Shown piece after piece: positions 15,064-23,995 of a stretch of DNA of 64,000 bases. Each line of letters begins with the position of its first letter. Position 1 is the first letter of the stretch. The notes under the pieces were generated by a model that ran no database searches, was not told where the DNA came from, and saw nothing but the letters and a program-made list of their open reading frames with translations. Source of the DNA: CAWATZ01 sp963784995. Lineage in GTDB: Bacteria > Planctomycetota > Planctomycetia > Gemmatales > Gemmataceae. Position numbers and translations under genes: made by a program. The stretch is taken from contig CAWATZ010000006.1 of the NCBI GenBank assembly GCA_963784995.1, forward strand, positions 186,001-250,000, given 5' to 3'.

Positions 15064-16104
15064 CTATCCCGTGATGGCCCCCTGGCAACCGGAGCCGCTG
15101 CCCGCGGTGCAGCCGTAGCAGTGCGGCCCGGTCACGATGGGCCGGTCCGCCAGGGTCGTGAGATCGCAGTCGCGGACGTGCCGGGGCAGTCCTGGCATCA
15201 GCTCCAGGTCGAGCATCTGATTGAAGTCGCAGTCGTACAAGCGCCCATCCCAGCCGACCGAGAGCGTGGTCCGGCACATGAGTCCCTCAACGGCCCGCGG
15301 GTTGTAAGCGGCAACGAGCTTGTCCAGGTACACCTCGTACCGGTCGCTGGCAAGCAGGTCCTCCAGGAAACGGCTGATCGGCATGTTGGTGATGGTGAAC
15401 AACTGCGTGAAGACAATCCCGAAGCGAGCCAGCAGTTCGCGCCGATACGCCGCTTCCAGCACCGGCTGGCTCGGGGGCAGCGTGGGGCCGACGGGGTTGT
15501 AGACGAGCGTCAGGTTCAGACCCGTGTCCAGCTGACCGTAGCCGATGGCGTTGAGTCGGCGCAAGGCCTCGATGGATTTGTCGAAGACGCCAGCCCCGCG
15601 CTGCCGATCCGTGTTCTCCGGTCCGTAGCACGGCAGCGAGGCGACGATCTCGACACGATGGCGGGCCAGGAAGTCCGGCAAATCCTCGAAGCGGGGAAGC
15701 AGCAGCACCGTGAGATTGCAGCGGTCGATGATGCGCTTGCCCAGCGTGCTCGCCTGTTCGACCAGCCAGCGGAAGTGCGGGTTCAGTTCCGGAGCGCCAC
15801 CCGTTATGTCCAGGGTCGGGATCGCTCCGCGCTCCAGCACGTCGAGGCAGACCTGCATGGTCTCGCGGGACATCACCTCCTGCCGATCCGGCCCGGCATC
15901 GACGTGGCAGTGCCGGCACGTCTGGTTGCACAGCTTGCCGACGTTCACTTGCAGGACCTGGATTCCGCAGGCCCGCAGCGGCCACTGGCCACTTGCGGCA
16001 AGAGTTGCCTCGAAGGGAGGAATTCGCCCCTGGGCCAGCACCTGGCGTTGCCGGGCGGAGTTCGCCAGCGGGCTGTTCTGTCGCAGGAGGGTTAGCTGAG
16101 TCAT
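15064..16104 (-). CDS. arsS: Arsenosugar biosynthesis radical SAM protein ArsS
   Basis: This radical SAM enzyme is thought to attach the 5'-deoxyadenosyl group of SAM to dimethylarsinous acid, the committed arsenosugar step. The ATG at 16104 (MTQLTLLRQNSPLAN) with AAGGAACCGGAG upstream gives 346 residues. The cluster motif CNQTCRHCHVDAGP (CxxxCxxC) binds the 4Fe-4S; TLDITGGAPELN is the GGE-like SAM motif. The C-terminal domain carries CRTTLSVGWDG, YDCDFNQM and the Cys cluster HCYGCTAGSGSGCQG, a hallmark of this family (DUF3641). It heads the intact part of the cluster, 23 bases before the TIGR04282-type gene. Confidence 0.94.
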   Translation of the reverse strand: MTQLTLLRQNSPLANSARQRQVLAQGRIPPFEATLAASGQWPLRACGIQVLQVNVGKLCNQTCRHCHVDAGPDRQEVMSRETMQVCLDVLERGAIPTLDITGGAPELNPHFRWLVEQASTLGKRIIDRCNLTVLLLPRFEDLPDFLARHRVEIVASLPCYGPENTDRQRGAGVFDKSIEALRRLNAIGYGQLDTGLNLTLVYNPVGPTLPPSQPVLEAAYRRELLARFGIVFTQLFTITNMPISRFLEDLLASDRYEVYLDKLVAAYNPRAVEGLMCRTTLSVGWDGRLYDCDFNQMLDLELMPGLPRHVRDCDLTTLADRPIVTGPHCYGCTAGSGSGCQGAITG

Positions 16105-16123
16105 CTCCGGTTCCTTTACAAGC

Positions 16124-16349
16124 TCAATCCACCCTCTCTCCTGGAATGAAAACAAACAGGTCCGCCGCCGGTCCATTCCGCAGCAGCTCCCACGCGGCCA
16201 GCGACACCACCGTTCGCCGGTCGCGCTGGGCGAACTTGGCGCAGTCGTCGTGCTGCCTGGTGGGCGGCATGCCAAACAGCACCTGGTAAAACGCCACCGA
16301 CGCACGCAGATCGGAGACGTAGAGGGAACAGGTGAAAGCGAACAGTCAT
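16124..16349 (-). pseudogene. ArsI/CadI-like VOC dioxygenase-fold fragment, frameshifted
   Basis: It begins at the ATG at 16349 with GGAGAGCAACC upstream, reading MTVRFHL. A one-base shift at about 16325 then gives SLYVSDLRASVAFYQVLFG and PPTRQHDDCAKFA, the N-terminal half of ArsI/CadI-type vicinal-oxygen-chelate proteins (C-As lyase and metal-resistance family). About 75 codons remain before TGA at 16124, half the usual length, and the second half of the fold is missing. It is the first gene of the arsenosugar cluster, a usual place for such a gene. It looks decayed, or partly lost by an internal deletion plus an error. Confidence 0.65.
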
Positions 16350-16366
16350 GGTTGCTCTCCGGCCTG

Positions 16367-16393
16367 TTGATCAGGGCAGTGACATTCTATAAA
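16367..16393 (+). promoter_or_regulatory. Putative divergent promoter region
   Basis: TTGATC (16367-16372), 15 bases, then TATAAA (16388-16393) gives a plausible plus-strand promoter for the DUF1549 gene at 16446. On the minus strand the same AT patch reads TATAGA and could serve the arsenic cluster. The short spacer lowers confidence. Confidence 0.35.
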
Positions 16394-16445
16394 CTGTTTG
16401 ATTGTTGTGTGCCGGCCGACCGACTGGCGTCGCGGAGGGTGCTTG

Positions 16446-18006
16446 ATGCCTGGCCTTTCGATCCGTCTGAGTCTGTGTCTGACCTGCCTCGCCGCGTTGC
16501 CGGCAGCCCACGCCGCCGACCCGACCGACCCTCGGCAACTGGCCGCCCGCATCGACCGCCGCCTCGCCAACCGCTGGGAAGCAGCCGGCGTGAAGCCGGC
16601 CGACCGCAGCGACGATGCCGAGTTTCTCCGCCGCCTCTCGCTCGACCTCACCGGCAAGATCCCTTCCGTCGCCGAGGTTCGCCGCTTCCTGGCCGACCGC
16701 GCACCCGACAAGCGAGCCGTCCTCGTCGAGCGAATGCTCGCCGGTCCCGGTTACGTCACGCACTCCGCCGGGACCTGGCGTCGGCTGCTCGTTCCCGACA
16801 GCCGAAAATCAAGTCGGCCGCGAGGCAGCCGTACTCGCACTGGAGAAATGGCTCCAGAAGCAATTCGCCGACAACGTCGGCCTCGACCGGCTGGCCCGCG
16901 AGCTGCTCACCTTCTCGCTGGACGAAACCCGGCCCGGCCGGGTCGATCCCGCCGAGCCGTCGCCGCGGATGTTCTACGCCGGCCGGGAGGAGAAGCCCGA
17001 CGAACTGGCCGCGTCGATGACGCGCCTGTTCCTGGGCGTCCGGCTGGAGTGCGCCCAGTGCCACGATCACCCCTTCGTTCGCTGGAAACGGCAGGACTTC
17101 TGGAGCCAGGCCGCCTTCTTCACCAGCCTCCGCCGTCCCGCGGCAGCGACCCGCGCATTGACCATCCCCGGCACGGAACGCACCGTCCGGGCCCGGTTCC
17201 TCGATGGCCAGGCGCTGCCCGACGGCAAGGGTGATGGCCGGCCCGTCCTTGCGGATTGGCTAACGAACTCCGAGAACCCGTTCTTCGCCCGGGCCGCCGT
17301 CAATCGGCTGTGGGGCCAGTTCTTCGGCGTCGGTCTGGTCGATCCGGTCGATGACATGACCGAGGAGAATAAGCCCAGCCATCCCGAACTGCTCGATGAG
17401 CTGGCCCGTGCCTTCGTGGTCAATCGCTTTGACCGCAAGGTCGTCATCCGCGCCATCGTGCTGTCGGACGCTTACCAGCGGAGCAGCGTCCTGAATTTAG
17501 CCCCGAAGGGGCGACAGTCAATAGACCAGGGCGTGAGCCCTGGGTTAGGCGCAGCTCCGCCCGATCCGCGTCTGTTCAGCCGGATGAACGTCAAGAGCCT
17601 GACTCCGGAGCAGGTCTACGACAGCCTGATCGAGGCCACCGGCTACCGGGGCCGGGAGATCGCCCGCCAACGCGCTCAGCTGCTGACGCGCTTCCCAGGC
17701 GTCGAACAGGTGCTGGAAGGCCAGACCGGCATCCCGCAGGCCCTGGCCCTGATGAACGGCGACCTGCTGACCAGCGCCCTCCGCCTGGACGGCGACAACA
17801 CCCTCAGCGCCGTCGTCAACAGCCCGTTCCTGGACACGGCCGGACAGGTCGAGACGCTGTTCCTGGCCGCACTCGGCCGGCCGCCTCGTCCCGGGGAAAA
17901 GGCTCGCATGGTTGCCCACGTCGAGAAGAGTTCCGCGAAAGGCATCGCCCTGAGCGACGTCTTCTGGGCCCTGCTCAACAGCGCCGAGTTCGTCCATAAC
18001 CACTGA
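16446..18006 (+). CDS. Secreted DUF1549/DUF1553 protein (frameshifted, with inserted repeat)
   Basis: The start at 16446 follows GGAGGGTGCTTG and begins a signal peptide (LSLCLTCLAALPAAHA). DUF1549 shows RRLSLDLTGKIPSVAEVRRF and QCHDHPFVRWKRQDFW (CxxxCH-like heme site). DUF1553 shows FARAAVNRLWGQFFG, KVVIRAIVLSDAYQRSS and LTPEQVYDSL, and ends with ALLNSAEFVHNH. A one-base shift is needed near 16795, between TWRRLLVP and TAENQVGREA. Codons at 17499-17544 encode part of a dispersed palindrome, inserted in frame in a loop. Such proteins are almost confined to Planctomycetes and Verrucomicrobia and always pair with DUF1501. Their role in the cell envelope or in polysaccharide use is unproven. Confidence 0.88.
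17499..17544 (+). repeat. Half of palindrome family 3 inside a coding region
   Basis: The 46 bases match the right arm of the palindrome at 52850-52895, with one mismatch (GCGACAG against GCGGCAG). Here only one arm is present, within the DUF1553 domain, and the reading frame is kept. Confidence 0.85.
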
Positions 18007-18014
18007 GGAACGCC

Positions 18015-19295
18015 ATGACCGCCTCCAACCGGCATCCTTCGCGCAGAGACTTCCTGCGGCTGACCACGGCCGGCCTGGCCGGCGTGTCACTTTCCGCGTG
18101 GTTCTCCGCCCTGGCCGCCGACCCCCAACGGAAACGCTCGTGCATCCTGCTGTGGATGGCGGGCGGTCCTTCCCAGATGGACACGTTCGACCTCAAGCCC
18201 GGACACAAGAACGGCGGGCCGATCCAGGAGATCGCGACCAGCGTTCCCGGCACCCGCATTAGCGAGAATCTGCCGCAGGTCGCCGCCCAGATGAAGTACC
18301 TGGCGATCGTCCGCTCGATGCACACCAAGGAAGGCGACCACGGCCGGGCGACGTATCACCTGCGCACCGGCTATCCGCGGCAGGGACCGATCCACTACCC
18401 GGCCCTGGGCGCTCTGGTGTCCCACGAAATCGGCACGGCGGGAGCGGAGCTGCCGAACTTCGTCAGCATTGCCTCCGGGCGCGACAGAAACCCCGCAGCT
18501 TCCGGGCCGGGCTTTCTCGGTCCGCAGCATGCCCCGCTCGTCGTCGGAGGCGGCAGCGACAACCTGCAAGTGCAGGACCTGCGGCGCGGCGCGGGCGTCG
18601 GCGAGGCCCAGGCCGAGGCGCGCATCGACCTGCTCCGGGGACTGGAGAACGACTTCGTCGAGAAGCATCCCGACCCCGGCCCGCAGGGGCATCAGGCGTC
18701 GTATGAGCGAGCCGTCCGCCTGATGAAACCGGACGCCGCCCGCGCCTTTTCCCTTGAGGAGGAGAAGTCGGCCCTGCGCGACCGCTACGGCCGGAACCGC
18801 TTCGGCCAGAGCTGCCTGCTGGCCCGCCGGCTCATTGAGCGCGGCGTGCCCTTCGTGGAGGTCAGCCTTGGCGGCTGGGACACGCACTTCCAGAACTTCC
18901 CTGCCGTCCGTCGGCTGTGCGAGACGCTGGACCCGGCCTGGGCGACGCTGCTGACCGACCTGGAGCAGCGCGGCCTGCTGGACACGACCCTGGTGGTGTG
19001 GATGGGCGAGTTCGGCCGGACGCCGCAGATCAACGGCCAGGTGGGACGCGATCACTTCCCGGCCGCGTGGACGACGGTGCTGGGCGGAGGCGGCATTGCG
19101 GGCGGCCAGGTCGTCGGCCGGACCAGCGCCGACGGCGTCACGGTGGAGGATCGGCCGGTCTCGGTCCCCGACTTCATGGCGACCATCTGCCGGGCGATGG
19201 GACTCGACCCGGCCAAACAGAACCGCTCCAACGTCGGCCGGCCCATCCGCCTCGCCGACGCCGGAGCCACGCCGATCAAGGAGGTCCTCCGGTGA
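18015..19295 (+). CDS. DUF1501 family protein with Tat signal
   Basis: This 426-residue protein carries a twin-arginine signal (RRDFLRLTTAGLAGVSLSAW). DUF1501 features include CILLWMAGGPSQMDTFDLKPG, FVEVSLGGWDTH, VVWMGEFGRTPQING, GRDHFPAAWTTVLGGGGI and a C-terminal PDFMATICRAMGLD. The fold is sulfatase/alkaline-phosphatase-like, but no reaction has been shown that I know of. It follows the DUF1549/1553 gene by 8 bases, the usual partner, and shares a GTGA overlap with the EF-hand gene, so these form one operon. Confidence 0.93.
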   Translation: MTASNRHPSRRDFLRLTTAGLAGVSLSAWFSALAADPQRKRSCILLWMAGGPSQMDTFDLKPGHKNGGPIQEIATSVPGTRISENLPQVAAQMKYLAIVRSMHTKEGDHGRATYHLRTGYPRQGPIHYPALGALVSHEIGTAGAELPNFVSIASGRDRNPAASGPGFLGPQHAPLVVGGGSDNLQVQDLRRGAGVGEAQAEARIDLLRGLENDFVEKHPDPGPQGHQASYERAVRLMKPDAARAFSLEEEKSALRDRYGRNRFGQSCLLARRLIERGVPFVEVSLGGWDTHFQNFPAVRRLCETLDPAWATLLTDLEQRGLLDTTLVVWMGEFGRTPQINGQVGRDHFPAAWTTVLGGGGIAGGQVVGRTSADGVTVEDRPVSVPDFMATICRAMGLDPAKQNRSNVGRPIRLADAGATPIKEVLR

Positions 19296-20779
19296 GGCGC
19301 CTCCTCGCGATCCTGGCACTGGCTGTTGCGGTTTCTCGGACCCGAGGAGCGGAGGAGACGCAGCGCGTGCTGCTGCTGGCCGAAACCCGCCCTGTCCTGG
19401 TGGGGTTCCAGGTCCGGCTCGACGGCAAGCCGCTGTCTGCCGCGTGGCGGAACTATCTCGACCGGCTGTTTGATGATCTCGACCGCGATGGTGATGGAAC
19501 TCTGAGCCGCGCCGAGGCCGCCCGAGCGCCGAGTGTCGGATTCCTGGCCACGTTCCTCCAAGGCGGATTGCCGCTGGAGTCGAGAACGAATCGGGCCGGA
19601 TTCGAGTCGCTGGACGGCAACCGCGATGGCAAGGTCAGCCGGCAGGAGTTCGCCGCATACTACGGCGGCTGCGGCTTCGACCGCGTTCAGGTCGTCGCCG
19701 GGCCGGACCGCGACCAGGCTGCGGCCCTGACCAGCGTCCTGTTCTCGCTGCTGGACAGCAACCGGGACGGTCAGCTGTCGAAGGAGGAGCTGCTGCGATC
19801 CAGGGAAGTCCTGCACCGCATCGATCTCGACGAGGACGAGTGGATCACCCCCGAGGAGCTGCTGCTGCACCGGCCGCCGAAGTCGGAGAAATCCCGGAGT
19901 CGGGCAACACTGGAGAGCATCGGGTTTCTGCCCCTGCTTCGGGAGGACCTGACGCCGGAACAAAAGGGACTCGTCCTGGGCCGTTATGGCAAGAACGCTC
20001 GGCTTGAGAAGATGCCGGAAGTCGAGCTGATTGCCCGCCTCGGCAAGGTTCCTGGCGGAGAAGCGCCGAGCGACCTGCTCAAGCCCGATTCAGGGAAGCC
20101 GCTGCGGACACGCGACGGAGCCTTGCAGGTTCCAGTCGAGGGTCTGGCCCTGGAGCTTTCCGTCGAGAAGAGCGGTGGCCGAGTGCGTGGCTTGCACGCC
20201 TTCTACCGCCAGCAGTTCGAGGCCTCAGACGCGGACCGGCGTGGCTTCCTCGAACGCAAGCAGACGGACGATGTCCCTTCGCTGGCGGCGCTGGCATTGC
20301 TTGCCGATCGTGATGCGGATGGCCGGCTGACCGCCAAGGAGCTTGACGCCTTTCTCGATCTGCACGCCCTGGGCACCGACAGCTTCGTCACGCTGACGGT
20401 CACCGATCAGAGCTTGAGCCTGTTCGACCTGCTGGACGAGGACAGCGACGGCCGGCTGTCGCTGCGTGAGCTGCACACCGCCTGGGCCCGGCTGCGTCGC
20501 TTCGACCGCGACGGCGACAGTCTCCTGGCACGGTCCGAGTTCCCGCGACGGCTGCAACTGCGAGCGAGCCGGGGGACGCCGGTCTCGCGTCCGGCCTCCG
20601 CAGCGAAGGTCGCCGCTGATCCGCCCCGGCAGCAGGGGCCGGCCTGGTTCCTCAAGATGGACCGCAACGGCGACGGATTTGTTTCGCGCCGTGAGTTTCT
20701 CGGGCCGGAAGCGGTGTTCAACCAACTGGACGCCGACGGCGATGGCCTGATCAGCCCCGAAGAAGCGTCCGCCAAATGA
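19292..20779 (+). CDS. Secreted EF-hand protein with about nine calcium-binding loops
   Basis: The GTG at 19292 overlaps the DUF1501 stop and starts a signal peptide (VRRLLAILALAVAVS). The 495-residue protein has nine 12-residue EF loops, for example DRDGDGTLSRAE, DGNRDGKVSRQE, DSNRDGQLSKEE, DEDSDGRLSLRE and DADGDGLISPEE, in three groups separated by unrelated domains. It probably binds calcium outside the cytoplasm. Coupling to DUF1549/1553 and DUF1501 suggests a structural or calcium-regulated partner of that secreted system. Confidence 0.9.
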   Translation: MRRLLAILALAVAVSRTRGAEETQRVLLLAETRPVLVGFQVRLDGKPLSAAWRNYLDRLFDDLDRDGDGTLSRAEAARAPSVGFLATFLQGGLPLESRTNRAGFESLDGNRDGKVSRQEFAAYYGGCGFDRVQVVAGPDRDQAAALTSVLFSLLDSNRDGQLSKEELLRSREVLHRIDLDEDEWITPEELLLHRPPKSEKSRSRATLESIGFLPLLREDLTPEQKGLVLGRYGKNARLEKMPEVELIARLGKVPGGEAPSDLLKPDSGKPLRTRDGALQVPVEGLALELSVEKSGGRVRGLHAFYRQQFEASDADRRGFLERKQTDDVPSLAALALLADRDADGRLTAKELDAFLDLHALGTDSFVTLTVTDQSLSLFDLLDEDSDGRLSLRELHTAWARLRRFDRDGDSLLARSEFPRRLQLRASRGTPVSRPASAAKVAADPPRQQGPAWFLKMDRNGDGFVSRREFLGPEAVFNQLDADGDGLISPEEASAK

Positions 20780-20801
20780 CCTCCAACGCGGAGAACCTTC
20801 C

Positions 20802-22046
20802 ATGTCCTGCCGCATTGCGTTGCTTGTGCTGTTCCTGACCAGCTCGCTGGCCTCCGCGGGCGACTGGCCGCAATGGCTTGGCCCCAATCGCGATGGGGCG
20901 TCGGCCGAGACCATCAACGCCTGGAAGGAAGCTCCGAAAACCGTCTGGCGTCAAGTGGTCGGCGAGGGCTACAGCGTTCCGGTCGTGGCCGCCGGGCGGG
21001 TCTTTGTGCATGCCCGCGTGGCCGGCAAGGACGAGGAAGAATTGCTGGCCCTGGACGCGGCCAGCGGCAAGCAGCTCTGGCGCACCTCCTACAAACGCGC
21101 TCCCTATTCGAGCATCATCAACAACGGTCCGCAGGCGACACCCTGCGTGGTTCGCGGCCGGGTCTACACCTTCGGCATCACCGGCGTCCTGGGGTGCTTC
21201 GAGGCCGAGAGCGGCAAGGAAATCTGGAGGGTGGACGCGCCGAAGCAACTGAAGACCCGGGTGCCGCAATTCGGCATGACCTGCTCGCCGCTGGTGGTCG
21301 GCAATCGCGTCCTGGTCGCCGTCGGCGGCAAGGGCAGCGCCGTCGTCGCCTTCGACGCCGACACCGGCGAGGTCGCCTGGAAGGCGCTGGACGGGCCGAT
21401 CAGCACGGCGTCGCCGATCACCTACCTCAACCGGGCGAAAAAAGACATGGCCTCGCTGGAGGCGGTCTTCATCAACAACCGCAGCCTGGTGGCGCTGAAT
21501 CCCTTTGACGGCGAGGTCAGCTGGGAGTACGCCCTGTCGGACCAGGCGGTCGGCACGGCCCCGTCGCCGGTGGCGGTCGGCGACTTGCTGCTGGCCAGCA
21601 CGGTGAAGGCCGGCGGCATCGGCGTCAAGCTGACGCACGAGGACGGCAAGACGACCGCGGACGGGGCCTGGAAGAACGCGGACCTGACCGGCTATTTCTG
21701 CACCCCGCTGGCCGTCGGCAAGGACCACCTGTACGCGGTGACCTCGACGCTGCTGCCCCAGCCGACCAGCACGCTGCGCTGCATCGACGTCAAGACCGGA
21801 AAGGAGGTCTGGAGCGAGCCGAAGATCGGCATCTTCCACGCGGGCCTGGTGCGGACCGGCGGCAACCGGCTGCTGGTCCTCAACGATAGCGGCCTGCTCC
21901 GGCTGGTGGAACACGACCCCAAGGGCTACCGCGAGCTGGCGAAGGCCCAGGTATGCGGCTCGACCTTCGTGACGCCGGCCCTGGCCAACGGCCGGCTCTA
22001 TGCCCGGGACAACAAGGGCGTGGTTTGTGTCCAGTTGGGGGAATGA
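20802..22046 (+). CDS. Secreted PQQ-type beta-propeller protein
   Basis: This 414-residue protein with a signal peptide (ALLVLFLTSSLASAG) begins its mature part with DWPQWLGPNRDG, a signature of planctomycete PQQ-like propellers. Blade motifs such as LLALDAASGKQLWR, VAFDADTGEVAWKAL and CIDVKTGKEVWSE recur. No catalytic residues of true PQQ dehydrogenases are evident, so it may be a binding or scaffold propeller. It starts 22 bases after the EF-hand gene and is probably the fourth gene of the DUF1549 operon. Confidence 0.9.
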   Translation: MSCRIALLVLFLTSSLASAGDWPQWLGPNRDGASAETINAWKEAPKTVWRQVVGEGYSVPVVAAGRVFVHARVAGKDEEELLALDAASGKQLWRTSYKRAPYSSIINNGPQATPCVVRGRVYTFGITGVLGCFEAESGKEIWRVDAPKQLKTRVPQFGMTCSPLVVGNRVLVAVGGKGSAVVAFDADTGEVAWKALDGPISTASPITYLNRAKKDMASLEAVFINNRSLVALNPFDGEVSWEYALSDQAVGTAPSPVAVGDLLLASTVKAGGIGVKLTHEDGKTTADGAWKNADLTGYFCTPLAVGKDHLYAVTSTLLPQPTSTLRCIDVKTGKEVWSEPKIGIFHAGLVRTGGNRLLVLNDSGLLRLVEHDPKGYRELAKAQVCGSTFVTPALANGRLYARDNKGVVCVQLGE

Positions 22047-22119
22047 GGGATTGATGACGTGATCGCGGTGTGGGACGATCAGGTGTGACACAGCTGGGCA
22101 AACAATGGCGGAGTGAATC

Positions 22120-23902
22120 ATGTCAAAACAACACCGATTCCCGTTCTTGGGCCTGCTGACACTGATCTGGTTGGGGTGGGGGCTGACCAGCACCGCCGCC
22201 GAACCCCTTCCCTCGCTCGACGATCTGTTGCGAGAGTATCAAACGCTTGGCTTGCCGGTGCCGCCCAGGAAAGCCAAACTGGTGCGGTACGAGGCCGGAG
22301 GAGGCGGGATCGTTGACCGCAAAGTCCAGCCCAAGGTCTATGGTCTGGCTTTCGAGGTCAAACAGGGAACCAAAACAGAGCATCCTTTTCTTCTCCGTGG
22401 CACTCTCGAGTGGCAGCCGAGGTGGGACCCTCACACCCGCGAAGTGGACCCGGAGCCAGCTGCCATCAAGGACCTTGTTGTGGGCCCGTCTGACAGGCTG
22501 GTTCTGGCCATCCAGTGTCATGAACGCGGCTGGCACAAGCTAGCCACCCATCTGCTGGAGAGGAGCCACAAAAAGTGCAAACAGCCACTGCGGAATCCAT
22601 TGCTTCCGCTAGCGTGGTCCTACTGGGAAGACCATCTGACCACGCCGAAGATCGACCGTGCCCCCATTGCCAAAAGGCTGAAAGAGCTTATCCGGCAGGA
22701 CAAAGAACTGGACACGGAAAGCAACCGGGCGCTGCTCCGGTCGCTGGATCTCGCTCTCGTGCCCAGTAAGGCCAAACCGGGGAGCATCCAGGCGATGATC
22801 GACGACCTTGTCGATTACGACGCCGACACGGGAACCATGGGGTTTTTCAGGCGGGAGGATCGCTACTGGCGCATTGCCAGGCTGGGTTTTGACGCCGTGC
22901 CCGCTCTGATCGAACACCTGGACGACGACCGTCTGACACGAGCCAGGATGATTGGTTTCCACAACTTCGGCTCCTGGAACCTTCGTGTTCAGGACGTTGT
23001 CAGCGACCTGTTGGAGGATCTGGCGGGGCAGAACGTTGGAAGGAATTGGCTGCGGCGTCAGCAGGGCTTTGCCGTCCAGAAGGCCGAGGCCCAAAAGTGG
23101 TGGGAGCAAGCCCGCAAGGTTGGCGAGGAAACCTACCTGCTGGATCACGTCTTGCCCGCTAAAGCCAAGGAAGGCGGTCGTGACCAGGTCGAGCGCTCAC
23201 CTGGTGGAATTGATTCTGTTCAAGTATCCAAAGCACGTACCTTCTCTCTACCGGAAGGTCCTCGACGTGCGTCCCGAACTGGACAGCTCGATGCTGGCAG
23301 ACGCCGTCCTCCAGTGCAAACTCCCGGACAAGGATAAACTGGATCAGTTTCTGTACGCTGCCAACCGCAAAGACCTCAATCACCGCCTGCCAGCTTTCTA
23401 CGCCATCAAGGACCTGGACAAGAAGCGATTCACCTCGCTCTGGCTTGCCACCGTCGAAGCTTTCCCGAAGGACGTTCCGGGGCCCTACTGGAAATGTCCC
23501 CAAGCTGACATCGCCAGCATGGCGATCGAAGCCGATGACCCCCGCGTCTGGCAGACCCTGGAGAGAGTCGCCAAACGCTCTGCCCTCGGCTTGCGGATGG
23601 AGTTGCTGCGTTCAGTCGGTGCGCCAGGAGACAAGCGGCATCGGCTGGAGCGGCTCCGTCTCCTGGCATGTTTCCTGGATGATGCGACCTTGCGGGACGA
23701 GGATTCCAGCAGCAAGTTTGCCGGGCCAGGCGCCGGGTTCCCCTACCACAAGATTGAGGTAAGAGATTTCGTGGCACTGGAGATCGCGCAATTGCTGGGG
23801 AACGACGTCGAATGGAACCTGGAACGAACTCCGGAACAATGGGCGAAAATCCGCAGTCAGGTTCAGGAGGCATTGAAGCGCGAATTCAGCAAGACGAAGT
23901 AG
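22120..23902 (+). CDS. Secreted protein of unknown function (frameshifted)
   Basis: The N-terminus has a signal peptide (FLGLLTLIWLGWGLTSTAA). The remaining ~570 residues are mostly helical and acidic, with a repeat-like character (AVPALIEHLDDDRLTRAR resembles a HEAT repeat). I know no named family, though similar long secreted proteins are frequent in Gemmataceae. A one-base shift is required near 23185: AKAKEGG in the first frame must join SAHLVELILFKYPKHVPS in the next. Sequence on both sides looks equally protein-like, so it was read as one gene. It follows the PQQ propeller by 73 bases. Confidence 0.7.
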
Positions 23903-23995
23903 CGCCAAAGCCTGGAACCAGCCACAGATTCAGTCTCGGCCTCACCTTCTGAGCGGCCGTGGAACTTCTGAGTGGAGGAGGCCACGGTCGAACAA

